This document shows, piece after piece, positions 16,880 to 25,669 of a DNA stretch of 64,000 bases. This stretch comes from Poriferisodalis sp026713105 (GTDB taxonomy: Bacteria; Actinomycetota; Acidimicrobiia; Acidimicrobiales; Poriferisodalaceae): the NCBI GenBank assembly GCA_965115995.1, contig OZ220472.1, forward strand, positions 1,798,001 through 1,862,000. Direction: 5' to 3'. The notes beneath the pieces were generated by a model. The model was not told where the DNA came from, made no database searches, and saw only the letters and a program-made list of their open reading frames with translations. How positions within the stretch are numbered: the stretch's first letter is position 1; every line of letters starts with the position of its first letter. The position numbers and the translations under genes were made by a program.

Positions 16880-18171
16880 CACACCAGCGCCTGGTAGACG
16901 AGCGCCTTCAGCTCAGGCCGGATCGGGTGGACGCTGGAAGGCAGCAGCTGCGTGAGAAACACGAGCGTGAGGTCTTCGGTCGGGTCGACCCAGAACGCCG
17001 TGGAGGCAGCCCCGCCCCAGGCGAACTCGCCCTTGCTGGAGACGACCTTCGCCTTGGCGGGGTCGAGCACCACCGAGAAGCCCAGCCCGAAGCCGACACC
17101 GTCGAAGGCCGCCTCGGAGAACAGGGCACGGCCGCACTCGGTCAGGTCGGTCCCGCCCGGCAGATGATTGCTGGCCATGAACTCGAGGGTGCGTCGGCCG
17201 ATGATGCGGGCGCCGCCGAGCTCGCCGCCATTGCACAGCATCTGGGTGAAGCGGTGGTAGTCGCCCATGGTCGAGACGAGCCCGCCGCCGCCGGAGAGGA
17301 TCTTCGGCGGTCCCAGGTACGCCGAGGTGCGCGGGTCGTCCATCAGCGTGCGCGCCAGGCCCGGATCGTCGGGGCGATACGCCGGCATCGACGGCCCCGT
17401 GTTGCCCGCAGCGGCACGGGCCGCCAGCGTGGCGGTCGTGTAATTCGCCGCAAAACGCTCGGCGTCGGCGGGCGGCACCTCAAAGCCCGTGTCGACCATG
17501 CCCAGCGGCCCCGTCACATGCTCGACGAGGTAGTCGTCGAGCGACTGCCCCGAGACCAGCTCGACGATTCGCCCCAGGACGTCGGTGGAGTAGCTGTAGT
17601 TCCACTCGGTGCCCGGGTCGAACAGCAGCGGGAGCGACGCGAGCGCCTCGCAGGTCTCCTCCAGGTTGCCCGGAGCCCCCCAATTGAAGCCGTTCGCCCG
17701 GTACAGCGCGTCGACCTCGTTGGCGAAGTGAAAGTCGTACGTCAGGCCCGATGTGTGGGTCATCAGGCTGTGGACGGTGACTTCGCCCGCCGGCTCTCGG
17801 GTCTGGTATTGCATCACGTTTCCACCGGTGAACACGCATGCATTCGCGAAGGCCGGAATCCAGCGCGAGATCGGATCCTTGAGCTGGAAGTGGCCCTGCT
17901 CGTAGAGCTGCATGGCGGCGACCGACACGATGGGCTTGGTCATCGAGTAGATGCGATAGATCGTGTCGGACGTGACCGGCAGCGACCGCTCACAGTCGCG
18001 ATCGCCGTAGCGGTGGGTGTACGCGATCTGGCCGCCGCGGGCGAGCAGCACCGAGACGCCCGGGAGGCGGCCGTCGTCGACATAGCGATTCAGGTGCGTT
18101 GCGATGCGCTCCAGCCGGCTGGCGTCGAACCCCGCTTCGGCCGGTTCGACTTCCGCCTCAATCGATCCCAT
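16879..18171 (-). CDS. Serine hydrolase of the beta-lactamase / class C family
   Basis: About 430 residues from ATG 18171. The catalytic SxxK is SMTKPI near residue 96, the YxN-type tyrosine is in the YSYSTDVLG segment, and the C-terminal part has GEFAWGGAASTAFWVDP, typical of esterase EstB / class C beta-lactamase-like proteins. These enzymes hydrolyse esters or peptides; true lactam resistance cannot be inferred. No signal peptide is seen with this start, so it is probably cytosolic. The open frame continues upstream to 18594, but that part has no family-like sequence and covers the divergent promoter. Confidence 0.88.
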   Translation of the reverse strand: MGSIEAEVEPAEAGFDASRLERIATHLNRYVDDGRLPGVSVLLARGGQIAYTHRYGDRDCERSLPVTSDTIYRIYSMTKPIVSVAAMQLYEQGHFQLKDPISRWIPAFANACVFTGGNVMQYQTREPAGEVTVHSLMTHTSGLTYDFHFANEVDALYRANGFNWGAPGNLEETCEALASLPLLFDPGTEWNYSYSTDVLGRIVELVSGQSLDDYLVEHVTGPLGMVDTGFEVPPADAERFAANYTTATLAARAAAGNTGPSMPAYRPDDPGLARTLMDDPRTSAYLGPPKILSGGGGLVSTMGDYHRFTQMLCNGGELGGARIIGRRTLEFMASNHLPGGTDLTECGRALFSEAAFDGVGFGLGFSVVLDPAKAKVVSSKGEFAWGGAASTAFWVDPTEDLTLVFLTQLLPSSVHPIRPELKALVYQALV

Positions 18172-18347
18172 CGCTGCCTCCGCCGCCGTGGTGCTGCAAC
18201 GCCGCAGGCTACGGCGCAGGTGCCCTCCGGTCGCGCCGACGACGGCTCTGCGGGCCGTCCCAGGTGCGCACGCTTGCCAGTCGCCGCATCCAAGCTCGCG
18301 ACCGCACCCGAATCGACTGCCAGAGACAGTTTCCCAAACTACACCAA

Positions 18348-18364
18348 AACTATGGAAAATAGTT
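18348..18364. promoter_or_regulatory. Inverted repeat, putative repressor site
   Basis: AACTAT-GGAAA-ATAGTT is a perfect 6-bp inverted repeat in an AT-rich patch, 13 bp upstream of the -35 box at 18378. Position and form suit a TetR- or MarR-like regulator. No regulator gene is adjacent. Confidence 0.5.
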
Positions 18365-18377
18365 GAAACAAACTCTC

Positions 18378-18408
18378 TTGACAGCACATATGCAATCGCT
18401 ACTAGAGT
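18378..18408 (+). promoter_or_regulatory. Sigma-70-type promoter
   Basis: TTGACA (18378-18383) is followed after 16 nt by TACTAG (18400-18405), with the overlapping alternative TAGAGT (18403-18408). It reads toward the gene at 18489 and leaves a leader of about 75 nt. Confidence 0.65.
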
Positions 18409-18488
18409 GCCGCTGACCTGTCGGACGCTTGGCCGTGCACATAGGGCCTCCGGTATCGAGTGATGCAGCGAAAGGTGAAGCGCCTGTG

Positions 18489-18872
18489 ATGTCCACGCAT
18501 GAATTCTGTTTGTTTGTCGACGGCGCCGACTTAGGCGCCGCATCGACGGTTGAGCAACTGGGTTGCGCCGGCTACTCCCATCCAGCCGCAGCATCCCACG
18601 ACGGTGTCCAGGCGCTCGTGTTCTCGCGTCGAGCGGTGCTTCTCACCGATGCGGTGATCGCCGCGGTCACAACGGTCGAACGCATTCCCGGGCTCTGTGT
18701 GGCTAGGGAGGCCTGCAGCGGGGCCGTTGCAGTATTCGACCCGGATTCGCTGCAACTCACGACGCACTGCGCGGTCGCTGCGCCGACCGACCTCGCCGGC
18801 ACCGCACCGAGACGAGAACATCGCCGTGGGACCACGCTGAGGCACGCCGACACCCTGGACTCGGTCGACTGA
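18489..18872 (+). CDS. Small conserved hypothetical protein
   Basis: A 127-residue soluble protein. The first 75 residues (THEFCLFVDGADLGAASTVE, then EQLGCAGYSHPAA, then DAVIAAVTTVERIPG) look like a small alpha/beta domain found in short actinobacterial proteins of unknown function. The tail is basic and disordered. ATG 18489 is preceded by AAAGGTGAAG. A consensus promoter and an inverted repeat lie upstream, so expression is probably regulated. No function can be given. Confidence 0.6.
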   Translation: MSTHEFCLFVDGADLGAASTVEQLGCAGYSHPAAASHDGVQALVFSRRAVLLTDAVIAAVTTVERIPGLCVAREACSGAVAVFDPDSLQLTTHCAVAAPTDLAGTAPRREHRRGTTLRHADTLDSVD

Positions 18873-19013
18873 GTACCTACGCAGGCTTGCGCACCCTCGC
18901 GCCGCGGCACGTCTCGTTGCCCGCCTGTGTCCCCGGTCGCCGTTGGAGCGGGTCCACGGGGCCACCAGGTCCGGCCTCGACTGGCAGATGCTGTGCGCTC
19001 CTAGAGTCTTGCG

Positions 19014-19718
19014 GTGTGGATGTCGGCGGCGGGCGATATGGCTGACGAGCAGTTGCTTTCCCGGCTGCTGATAGTCCGGCACGGTGAATCCGTCGCCATG
19101 GCGCAAGGAGTCGTCGGCGGACCCAAGGGCTGCCGAGGTCTCACCGAGCTGGGTCGTGCCCAGGCCGCAGCGCTGCGTGACAGATTCGCCGCCGGACGTG
19201 AACCCGAGGTACAGGTCGTGTACTCCTCGCCCCTGCCTCGGGCCCGCGAGACCACCGAGATCGTGCTGCCGGCGCTCGGTACAGACAGCGAGCGGGGCAA
19301 TCTCGAGATTCACCTCCACGACGATCTTGAGGAGATGCGCCTGGGTCCCGCCGACGGCATGACGTGGGAGGCAGCGCGCGAGCACTTCGGGTTCATCCAG
19401 CCCATGGACCAGCCGTACACACCTGTGCTCGAGGGCGGCGAGAGCCGTGCAGGGTTCCGTCACCGGGTTGCGCAGGCACTCAACGACATCGCCGCATCTC
19501 ACCCTGCCAAGACCGTCTTCGTGGGCTGCCATGGCGGCATCTCGTCGGCCGCGATGGCCATGGCATTCGGCATCGCGCCGAGTCACCGCGGCGTCGGCGT
19601 GGTCACCGCGGTGACCGCCATCACCGAGCTGGAATTGCTCGAGTGGAATGGGCGACGCCTCTGGCAGGTCCGGCGCTTCAACGACGCGGCGCACCTTGCG
19701 GCAGTCGAAGCCGCCTGA
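19014..19718 (+). CDS. Histidine phosphatase family protein (phosphoglycerate mutase-like)
   Basis: A 234-residue protein with the phosphohistidine motif LLIVRHGES near residue 18, SSPLPRARETTEIV near 70, the proton-donor Glu in DLEEMRLG, and GCHGGISSA near 175 carrying the second catalytic His. The family dephosphorylates sugars, nucleotides or peptides; the substrate is not readable here. TAGAGT at 19002-19007 ends 6 nt before GTG 19014, pointing to a leaderless start there; the true protein could also begin at ATG 19020 or 19038. Confidence 0.88.
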   Translation: MWMSAAGDMADEQLLSRLLIVRHGESVAMAQGVVGGPKGCRGLTELGRAQAAALRDRFAAGREPEVQVVYSSPLPRARETTEIVLPALGTDSERGNLEIHLHDDLEEMRLGPADGMTWEAAREHFGFIQPMDQPYTPVLEGGESRAGFRHRVAQALNDIAASHPAKTVFVGCHGGISSAAMAMAFGIAPSHRGVGVVTAVTAITELELLEWNGRRLWQVRRFNDAAHLAAVEAA

Positions 19719-19797
19719 GGACGGAGGCGGACGCGCCGATCTGCGCAACCTCTAACTTGGCCCGTAGTCACAGAGCTTCGGGAGTCTGGAGGACCAC

Positions 19798-20844
19798 ATG
19801 CTGGTCGAACGAATTGAAGCGAAGTGGATTGACGCTTTCTCGACGGTCTTTGAGATGTGCGGTGTCGAACCGCCGCAGACCGCAGCAATCCTGTCGGAGA
19901 GCCAGAGCAGGGCCGTCAACGTAAATCTCGCCGAGCTGGCGCTGGATCGCCTTGGTACACCGCCGATTCATGTCGTTGTCCCCACGCCGCGCCAATCCGC
20001 CCCAGTGCCGGTGCGCTCGACGGGCGCGTCCGACGCGATTGCCGGCTCGACGGCGGTGATCGCCGCCCTCGGGGCCGTCGATTTTGTCGTCGACTGCACC
20101 GTGGAGGGGATGCTGCACGCGTCGGAACTCCCGAAGATCCTGGGTGAGGGCACCCGCATCCTCATGGTCTCCAACGAGCACCCCGAGGCCCTCGAGCGGC
20201 TGCGGCCGACGCCAGAACTCGAACCGAAGGTGAAGGTCGGCATCAAGAAGCTGATCGCGGCCTCCGAGATGCGCGTGACCTCCGCGGCGGGCACCGACCT
20301 GGTTGTCGACGTAGATGGGGCGCCATGTGGCGGCGGCTGGGGCTACACGGCCCGGCCCGGCACCATCAGCCACTGGCCGGGAGGGCTGTGCCTGGCGTTC
20401 CCGAAGGCGGGCACGGTGAACGGCACCATCGTGATGGACCGCGGCGACATGAACCTCACGTTCAAGCGCTACATCGAGTCGCCGGTCACGCTGCACATCG
20501 ACGACGACTACGTCGTCAACGTCGAAGGCGACGGCACCGACGCCGCCCTGTTCCGCAGCTACACCGACGCCTGGGGCGACCGGGAGGCCTACGCGACCAG
20601 CCACGTGGGCTGGGGCATGAACCCCGGCGCCCGATGGGACACGATGTCGCTGTACGACCGCAGCCAGACCAACGGCACCGAGCAGCGGGCCTTCGCCGGC
20701 AACTTCCTGTATTCGACCGGTGCCAACGAGCACGCCGGCCGTCACACGCTGGGGCACTTCGATCTGCCCATGCGCAGCCACAGCGTCTTCCTCGACGGCG
20801 AGGCAGTGGTGATCGACGGCGTGCTGCAGGGCGAGTTGGCCTGA
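19798..20844 (+). CDS. NicX-like (2,5-dihydroxypyridine 5,6-dioxygenase / M29-like) protein
   Basis: A 348-residue protein of the family that joins M29 aminopeptidases and the ring-cleaving dioxygenase NicX of nicotinate breakdown. The C-terminal half shows TSHVGWGMNPGARWD, AGNFLYSTGAN and GHFDLPMRSHSVFLDG, matching the family region that provides the His and HxD iron ligands of NicX. It heads a run of genes for acyl-CoA and hydroxyacid chemistry, which fits catabolism of an N-heterocyclic or amide compound. The true substrate is unknown, and a peptidase role cannot be excluded. Confidence 0.78.
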   Translation: MLVERIEAKWIDAFSTVFEMCGVEPPQTAAILSESQSRAVNVNLAELALDRLGTPPIHVVVPTPRQSAPVPVRSTGASDAIAGSTAVIAALGAVDFVVDCTVEGMLHASELPKILGEGTRILMVSNEHPEALERLRPTPELEPKVKVGIKKLIAASEMRVTSAAGTDLVVDVDGAPCGGGWGYTARPGTISHWPGGLCLAFPKAGTVNGTIVMDRGDMNLTFKRYIESPVTLHIDDDYVVNVEGDGTDAALFRSYTDAWGDREAYATSHVGWGMNPGARWDTMSLYDRSQTNGTEQRAFAGNFLYSTGANEHAGRHTLGHFDLPMRSHSVFLDGEAVVIDGVLQGELA

Positions 20845-20870
20845 GGCCATCTGCCAGCAGATCGACGAAT

Positions 20871-22415
20871 GTGCCAACGCTGCACAGCACCGTGAGCGAA
20901 CCTGCCCCGCTGGCAGCCGGCGCCGACCTCGCGGCTCGCATCGAGCGTTGGGCCGACCACCGCCCCGACGCAGTCGCCGTGGCCTTCGAGGGAGTCGAGC
21001 ACTCCTACCGCTCCTTCGCCGACCAGATTGCAGCGACGGCCGGTTGGCTGGCCGACCACGGCGTCGGCGAGGGCGACCGGGTGGCATGGCTTGGCCCGAA
21101 CCGGCCCGCTGCGCTGCGGCTGATGCTGGGATGTTCGTGGCTGGGCGCCATCTACCTGCCGCTGAACTCTCGCTTGACACCGCCCGAGCACCGCTGGATC
21201 CTCGACCACGCTGAACCCGCCCTCCTGGCGGTCGACTCGACGTTCGCCGAACATGGCGCGGCCGTCGGCGCACCGTGCGAGCGGCGGGTGGTGCCCGACG
21301 AACCTGACGGCTTCGCTGCTGTGGGCACCGCACCTGCGCGCCGGGGCACGCCCGACCATCCGGTGCTGCTGGCCTATACCTCGGGCACCACCGGGCACCC
21401 CAAAGGCGCCCTGCTGGACCAGGCGGCTATGGCAGCGAATGCCGTCAACTCGACCCATGCGCACGACCTCACCAGCGAGGACCGGGTGCTCACCACCATC
21501 CCGCTGTTCCACGTCGGCGGGCTGAACATCCAGACGCTGCCTGCTGTGCTGGGAGGGGCCGCGGTGCTCATCGAGCGGGCGTTCGACGCCGGGCAGTTCC
21601 TCGACGACGTCGAGCAGTGGCAGCCGACATGGACGGTGCTGGTGCCAGCTGCCTTGACCGCCGTGGCCGCGCACCCGCGTTTCGCCAGTGCCGACCTCGG
21701 CTCGCTGCGCGGCATCATGACGGGATCCTCTCCCGTGCCGATGGCCGCCACCGAACCCTTCTTCGACCGGGGCGTGCCGGTGGGGCAGATCTACGGATCC
21801 ACCGAGACGGCGCCGATCGCTGTGCACCTGCGCTGCGACGAAGCGGCCGCCCATCGGCGCTCATGCGGCAAGCCCTCGACGATGTGCGAGGTGCGCATCG
21901 TCACCGATGCCGGCGCCGACGCCGCTGCGGGCGAGCGCGGCGAGCTGTGGGTGCGCGGGCCGAGCGTTCTGCGGGAGTACTGGCGCGATGGGGAGGCCAC
22001 GGACGAAGTGCTGGTCGAGGGGTGGTTTCGCACCGGCGACGTGGGCCACGCCGACGACGAGGGCTGGATCTTCATCGATGACCGCCGCAAGGACATGATC
22101 ATCTCGGGGGGCGAGAACATCTATCCCGCGGAGCTCGAAGAGGTGCTCGCCCGCAGCGACCTGGTCGCAGAGGCGACCGTCGTCGGCGTGCCCGACGAGC
22201 GTTGGGGCGAGGTGCCAGTCATCGTGGCGGTGCCGAGCACCGAGATCGAGGCCGCCGCGCTGCTGAGTCTGTTCGACGGTCGGCTTGCACGCTTCAAGCA
22301 TCCCAAGGCAGTGTTCTGGACCGATCAGCTCCCCCGAACAGCGCTCGGCAAGGTCCGCAAGCACGAGGTGCGAGCAATGCTCAGCAAGAATGAGGGTGTC
22401 CGCCATGCCCGTTGA
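20871..22415 (+). CDS. Acyl-CoA synthetase (AMP-forming)
   Basis: About 514 residues of the ANL superfamily, activating a carboxylate to its CoA thioester via an adenylate. Visible: AYTSGTTGHPKGALLDQ (P-loop) near 165, QIYGSTETAP near 300, WFRTGDVGHADDEGW near 380 and the C-terminal catalytic Lys in PRTALGKVRK. GTG 20871 or GTG 20892 could start the protein. It begins 27 nt after the NicX-like gene and its end overlaps the next gene by 11 nt, so the run is an operon. Chain type of the acid is not readable. Confidence 0.92.
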   Translation: MPTLHSTVSEPAPLAAGADLAARIERWADHRPDAVAVAFEGVEHSYRSFADQIAATAGWLADHGVGEGDRVAWLGPNRPAALRLMLGCSWLGAIYLPLNSRLTPPEHRWILDHAEPALLAVDSTFAEHGAAVGAPCERRVVPDEPDGFAAVGTAPARRGTPDHPVLLAYTSGTTGHPKGALLDQAAMAANAVNSTHAHDLTSEDRVLTTIPLFHVGGLNIQTLPAVLGGAAVLIERAFDAGQFLDDVEQWQPTWTVLVPAALTAVAAHPRFASADLGSLRGIMTGSSPVPMAATEPFFDRGVPVGQIYGSTETAPIAVHLRCDEAAAHRRSCGKPSTMCEVRIVTDAGADAAAGERGELWVRGPSVLREYWRDGEATDEVLVEGWFRTGDVGHADDEGWIFIDDRRKDMIISGGENIYPAELEEVLARSDLVAEATVVGVPDERWGEVPVIVAVPSTEIEAAALLSLFDGRLARFKHPKAVFWTDQLPRTALGKVRKHEVRAMLSKNEGVRHAR

Positions 22416-23286
22416 CGTCGCGTTCATCGGGCTCGGCGTGATGGGTTATCCGATGGCCGGGCACCTCGCCGCCGCAGGGCACCGGGTCACGGTGTTCAAC
22501 CGCACGACGAGCGTTGCGCAGCGATGGGTCGCCGAAAACGTCGGCGAGCTCGCTGACACGCCAGCGCGAGCTGCTGCCGGCGCGGAGATCGTGTTCATGT
22601 GCGTCGGCGCTGACGACGATGTCCGGGCCGTGGTCTACGGCAACGACGGGGCCTTGGCGGCCTTGAGCGACGGCTCGATCCTGGTCGACCACACGACCGC
22701 CTCGGCCGATCTGGCCCGCGAGCTCTCAGGGGCATGTGCCCGTCAGGGAGTCGGCTTCATCGACGCTCCTGTATCGGGCGGCGAGGCGGGCGCTCAGAAC
22801 GGCGTGTTGACGGTCATGTGCGGCGGCGCTGCGGAACACTTCGAACGGGCCCGGCCGGTCATCGACGCCTATGCGCGGGCGATCACCCTGATCGGCGCCG
22901 CAGGCTCGGGCCAGCTCACCAAGATGGTGAACCAGATCTGCATCGCCGGGCTGGTCCAGGCACTGTCGGAGGGTCTCGAATTCGGCCGACGGGCCGGACT
23001 CGATCTCGACGCTGTGCTGGAAACCATCTCGCAGGGCGCTGCGGGGTCGTGGCAGATGTCCAACCGCGGGACCACGATGATGGCCGACGAGTTCGAGTTC
23101 GGCTTCGCAGTGGACTGGATGCGCAAGGACCTCGGCATCGTGATGGCCGAGGCGCAGCGCAACGGCGCTCCCCTGCCGGTCACCTCGCTCGTCGACCAGT
23201 TCTACAAGCGCGTTCAGGAGCTCGGCGGCGGCCGCTGGGACACCTCCAGCCTCATCGCATTGCTGCGCCCGCCGCCGGAACGCTGA
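22405..23286 (+). CDS. Beta-hydroxyacid dehydrogenase (3-hydroxyisobutyrate dehydrogenase-like)
   Basis: A 293-residue enzyme of the 3-hydroxyisobutyrate / tartronate semialdehyde reductase family. NAD(P)-binding FIGLGVMGYPMAGHL is at residues 7-21, the substrate motif DAPVSGGEAGA near 118, and the catalytic Lys in GQLTKMVNQI near 168. It interconverts a beta-hydroxyacid and the semialdehyde. The ATG lies within the end of the ligase gene, implying coupled expression. Confidence 0.92.
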   Translation: MPVDVAFIGLGVMGYPMAGHLAAAGHRVTVFNRTTSVAQRWVAENVGELADTPARAAAGAEIVFMCVGADDDVRAVVYGNDGALAALSDGSILVDHTTASADLARELSGACARQGVGFIDAPVSGGEAGAQNGVLTVMCGGAAEHFERARPVIDAYARAITLIGAAGSGQLTKMVNQICIAGLVQALSEGLEFGRRAGLDLDAVLETISQGAAGSWQMSNRGTTMMADEFEFGFAVDWMRKDLGIVMAEAQRNGAPLPVTSLVDQFYKRVQELGGGRWDTSSLIALLRPPPER

Positions 23287-23312
23287 GCACGCGGCAAGTA
23301 CCGTGCGGGCTC

Positions 23313-24395
23313 GTGACACACAGCGACCGCATCCTGATGGGGCCGGGGCCCTCCAACCCCTATCCCGAGGTGATGGAGGCGTTCACCCGCCCGATCCTCG
23401 GCCACCTCGACCCTGAGTTCATCGCTCTGCTGGACGAGACCAACGAGCGGCTGCGAACCGTGTGGCAGACCCGGAACTTGCTGACGTTCCCGGTCAGCGC
23501 CACTGGCTCAGCAGGCATGGAAGCGGCTTTCTGCAATTTTGTCGAGCCTGGCGATGCGGTGGTCATCGGCGTCAACGGTGTCTTCGGCACCCGCATGTGC
23601 GACGTGGCTGCACGCTGTGGCGCCGAGGTAGTGGCCGTGAACACCGACTGGGGCCGCGCCATCGATCCGCAACGTCTCATCGAGGCCCACCCGTCGCCAA
23701 AGATCATCGCGGTGGTCCACGCAGAAACGTCCACTGGCGTGCGAAACGACATCGCACCGCTGGGCGAAGCGAAGGGCGATGCGCTCCTGCTCACCGACTG
23801 CGTCACGTCGCTGGGCGGCATTGAAGTCGACATCGACGGGTGGGGCGTCGACATCGCCTACAGCGGCACGCAGAAGTGCCTCGGTGTGCCCCCGGGTCTC
23901 GCGCCTCTCACTGTCAGCGACCGTGCGCTGGACTCGCTGGTCGGCCGGCCGCAGAGCTGGTACCTGGACTTGAACATGATCCGGGCCTATGTCGTCGGCG
24001 AGGGAGCCCGCGCCTACCACCACACCGCGCCGATCTCGATGCTCTATGGCCTCCATGCCGGCCTCGGCGCCGTGCTCGACGAAGGGCTGGCCAACGCCTG
24101 GGCGCGCCACCAGGCCTGCGGCGACGAACTGCATGCGCGCCTGCCCGAGCTGGGCTTCGAGCTGTGGGCGCAGGAGGGTCACCGTCTGCCCGAGCTCACC
24201 ACCGTCACGCTGCCTGCGGGATTCGATGATGCCGCGGGACGGCGCGCCCTGCTCGAGCGTTACGGCATCGAGGTGGGAGGCGGGCTCGGCCCAGTCGCCG
24301 GCAAGGTGTGGCGCATCGGCTGCATGGGCCATACCGCCCGGATGCGCAACGTCAGGATGCTGCTGGGTGCGCTCGAGGAACTCCTCCAGAGCTGA
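23313..24395 (+). CDS. Class V aminotransferase (alanine/serine-glyoxylate type)
   Basis: A 360-residue PLP enzyme. It begins RILMGPGPSNPYPEVMEA, typical of alanine-glyoxylate and serine-glyoxylate aminotransferases. The PLP phosphate loop is SATGSAGMEAA near 60, the PLP Asp lies in LLTDCVTSLGG, and the Schiff-base Lys is in YSGTQKCLG near 190. It probably uses glyoxylate or pyruvate as amino acceptor. TACCGT at 23298-23303 lies about 9 nt before GTG 23313, so it may have its own leaderless promoter inside the cluster. Confidence 0.9.
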   Translation: MTHSDRILMGPGPSNPYPEVMEAFTRPILGHLDPEFIALLDETNERLRTVWQTRNLLTFPVSATGSAGMEAAFCNFVEPGDAVVIGVNGVFGTRMCDVAARCGAEVVAVNTDWGRAIDPQRLIEAHPSPKIIAVVHAETSTGVRNDIAPLGEAKGDALLLTDCVTSLGGIEVDIDGWGVDIAYSGTQKCLGVPPGLAPLTVSDRALDSLVGRPQSWYLDLNMIRAYVVGEGARAYHHTAPISMLYGLHAGLGAVLDEGLANAWARHQACGDELHARLPELGFELWAQEGHRLPELTTVTLPAGFDDAAGRRALLERYGIEVGGGLGPVAGKVWRIGCMGHTARMRNVRMLLGALEELLQS

Positions 24396-24426
24396 ATCGC
24401 CGACGTCGCTGGTGCGGCGTCGCTGA

Positions 24427-25629
24427 TCAGCCCGTCGGGTGCAACTGCAGCAGTTCGCGACCGAGCGCGGCCCGGTAGGTGTTGTGGAAGTGATGCAGCG
24501 CAGGCTCGTTGCGACCGAACACGACGTGGCTGAGCGCCCCGCTGTTGGCTGAGCGCTGCTGGCTGGCACTCATCGCATAGTCCTCGTCACGGATGATGTT
24601 CCCGAATCCGCGAGCCACCTCTTCGGCCATATGGACAGCATCTTCGTCAGGTGCATCGCCAGACGCTGTGTCGAGCGAGACGTGGGGCCGCAGGTAGAAC
24701 GAGATGCGGCTCGTGTGCCGCCCCGGATCCTGCGCGTCTGGGTAGGCACGGACGACATAGACGACGCTGCCCGAGGGGATGAGCTGCGTGTTGGGGAACA
24801 GCCAATACACCGGCAGCGTGGCGGTGCACAGGTCCCAGTCGTCGGGCGGAAGCTTGCGCATGTCGTCGATCTCGCGCCGGCACAGCAGCATTCGGTGGTT
24901 CCGGCCGAAGGTGTCATAGCACTGCACGTTGCCGTGAAAGGCCGCGGAAAGCGTGTCGGAATGCAGCACCGGGAAGTGGTACGTCTCGCCGAACGTATCC
25001 ATGGCGAGCTTCCAGTTGCAGTCCACGTCGTACCGGTCGCCGCCGAGCCGGCGCAGCTTGCCGAGATCCCAGTCGGCGAGGTCTGCGGTCAGTTCGGCTC
25101 CCAGCAGCTCGTCGGGATCGATGACGCCATCGGGCTGCGGATGCACCCACAGCAGGCCCTCGCGCTCGACCGCCGGCAGCGGGACCAGTCCCAGTTCTGA
25201 GCGATCCAGCTCGCCGAAGTGGTCGGACTTGGGCAAACCCACCAGTGTCCCGTTGCCGTCGTAGGTCCAGTTGTGAAATGGGCAGACAAAGCGGCGCTTT
25301 GTGCCGCGCTCGGCAGACTCGATGACCACACCGCGGTGCCGGCAGGCGTTCACGAACGCCTTGAACTCCCCCGACGCCGTGCGCGTCGCCAGGATCGGTG
25401 TGCCGAGTTCATCGAAGGTCATGAACGACCCGGGCTCAGCCAGATCGCCCGACAGCCCGACAATCTGCGGATGATGGTCGAAGAACTCGCCGCGCTCCGC
25501 TGCTGCAAGTTCAGGATCGGTGTATGACGACGTGGGGTTGTACCTCACGCCGCCGGCATCCACGTTGGTGCCGGAGTCGAGTCGCGCCAACAGGGTCTTG
25601 ATCTGATCGATCTGCTCGGCGCGTTTCAC
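24427..25629 (-). CDS. Rieske non-heme iron oxygenase, alpha subunit
   Basis: A 400-residue oxygenase. The Rieske cluster ligands are in NACRHRGVV and CPFHNWTYDG (C-x-H, then C-x2-H) near residues 95-120. The mononuclear iron site is in DTFGETYHFPVLH near 230, with the third acidic ligand towards the C-terminus. Such enzymes hydroxylate or demethylate aromatic or quaternary-amine substrates and need a separate reductase, which is not adjacent. CATACT stands 6 nt before GTG 25629. It follows the enoyl-CoA hydratase gene by 40 nt on the same strand. Confidence 0.92.
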   Translation of the reverse strand: MKRAEQIDQIKTLLARLDSGTNVDAGGVRYNPTSSYTDPELAAAERGEFFDHHPQIVGLSGDLAEPGSFMTFDELGTPILATRTASGEFKAFVNACRHRGVVIESAERGTKRRFVCPFHNWTYDGNGTLVGLPKSDHFGELDRSELGLVPLPAVEREGLLWVHPQPDGVIDPDELLGAELTADLADWDLGKLRRLGGDRYDVDCNWKLAMDTFGETYHFPVLHSDTLSAAFHGNVQCYDTFGRNHRMLLCRREIDDMRKLPPDDWDLCTATLPVYWLFPNTQLIPSGSVVYVVRAYPDAQDPGRHTSRISFYLRPHVSLDTASGDAPDEDAVHMAEEVARGFGNIIRDEDYAMSASQQRSANSGALSHVVFGRNEPALHHFHNTYRAALGRELLQLHPTG

Positions 25630-25669
25630 GTCGAAAGTATGCCAGCACCCTGCATGTGGGAGCGGGGGC

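Larger units (their letters stand above)
18172..18488. other. Divergent intergenic region
   Basis: About 317 bp between the leftward serine hydrolase and a rightward small gene. The left half is GC-rich without recognisable sites. The right half is unusually AT-rich for this genome and holds the operator and promoter listed separately at 18348-18408. Confidence 0.6.

Noticed and set aside
16879..18594. Longer serine hydrolase starting at 18594
   Set aside because: The extra 141 residues lack family similarity, are arginine-rich and would cover the divergent promoter and operator at 18348-18408.
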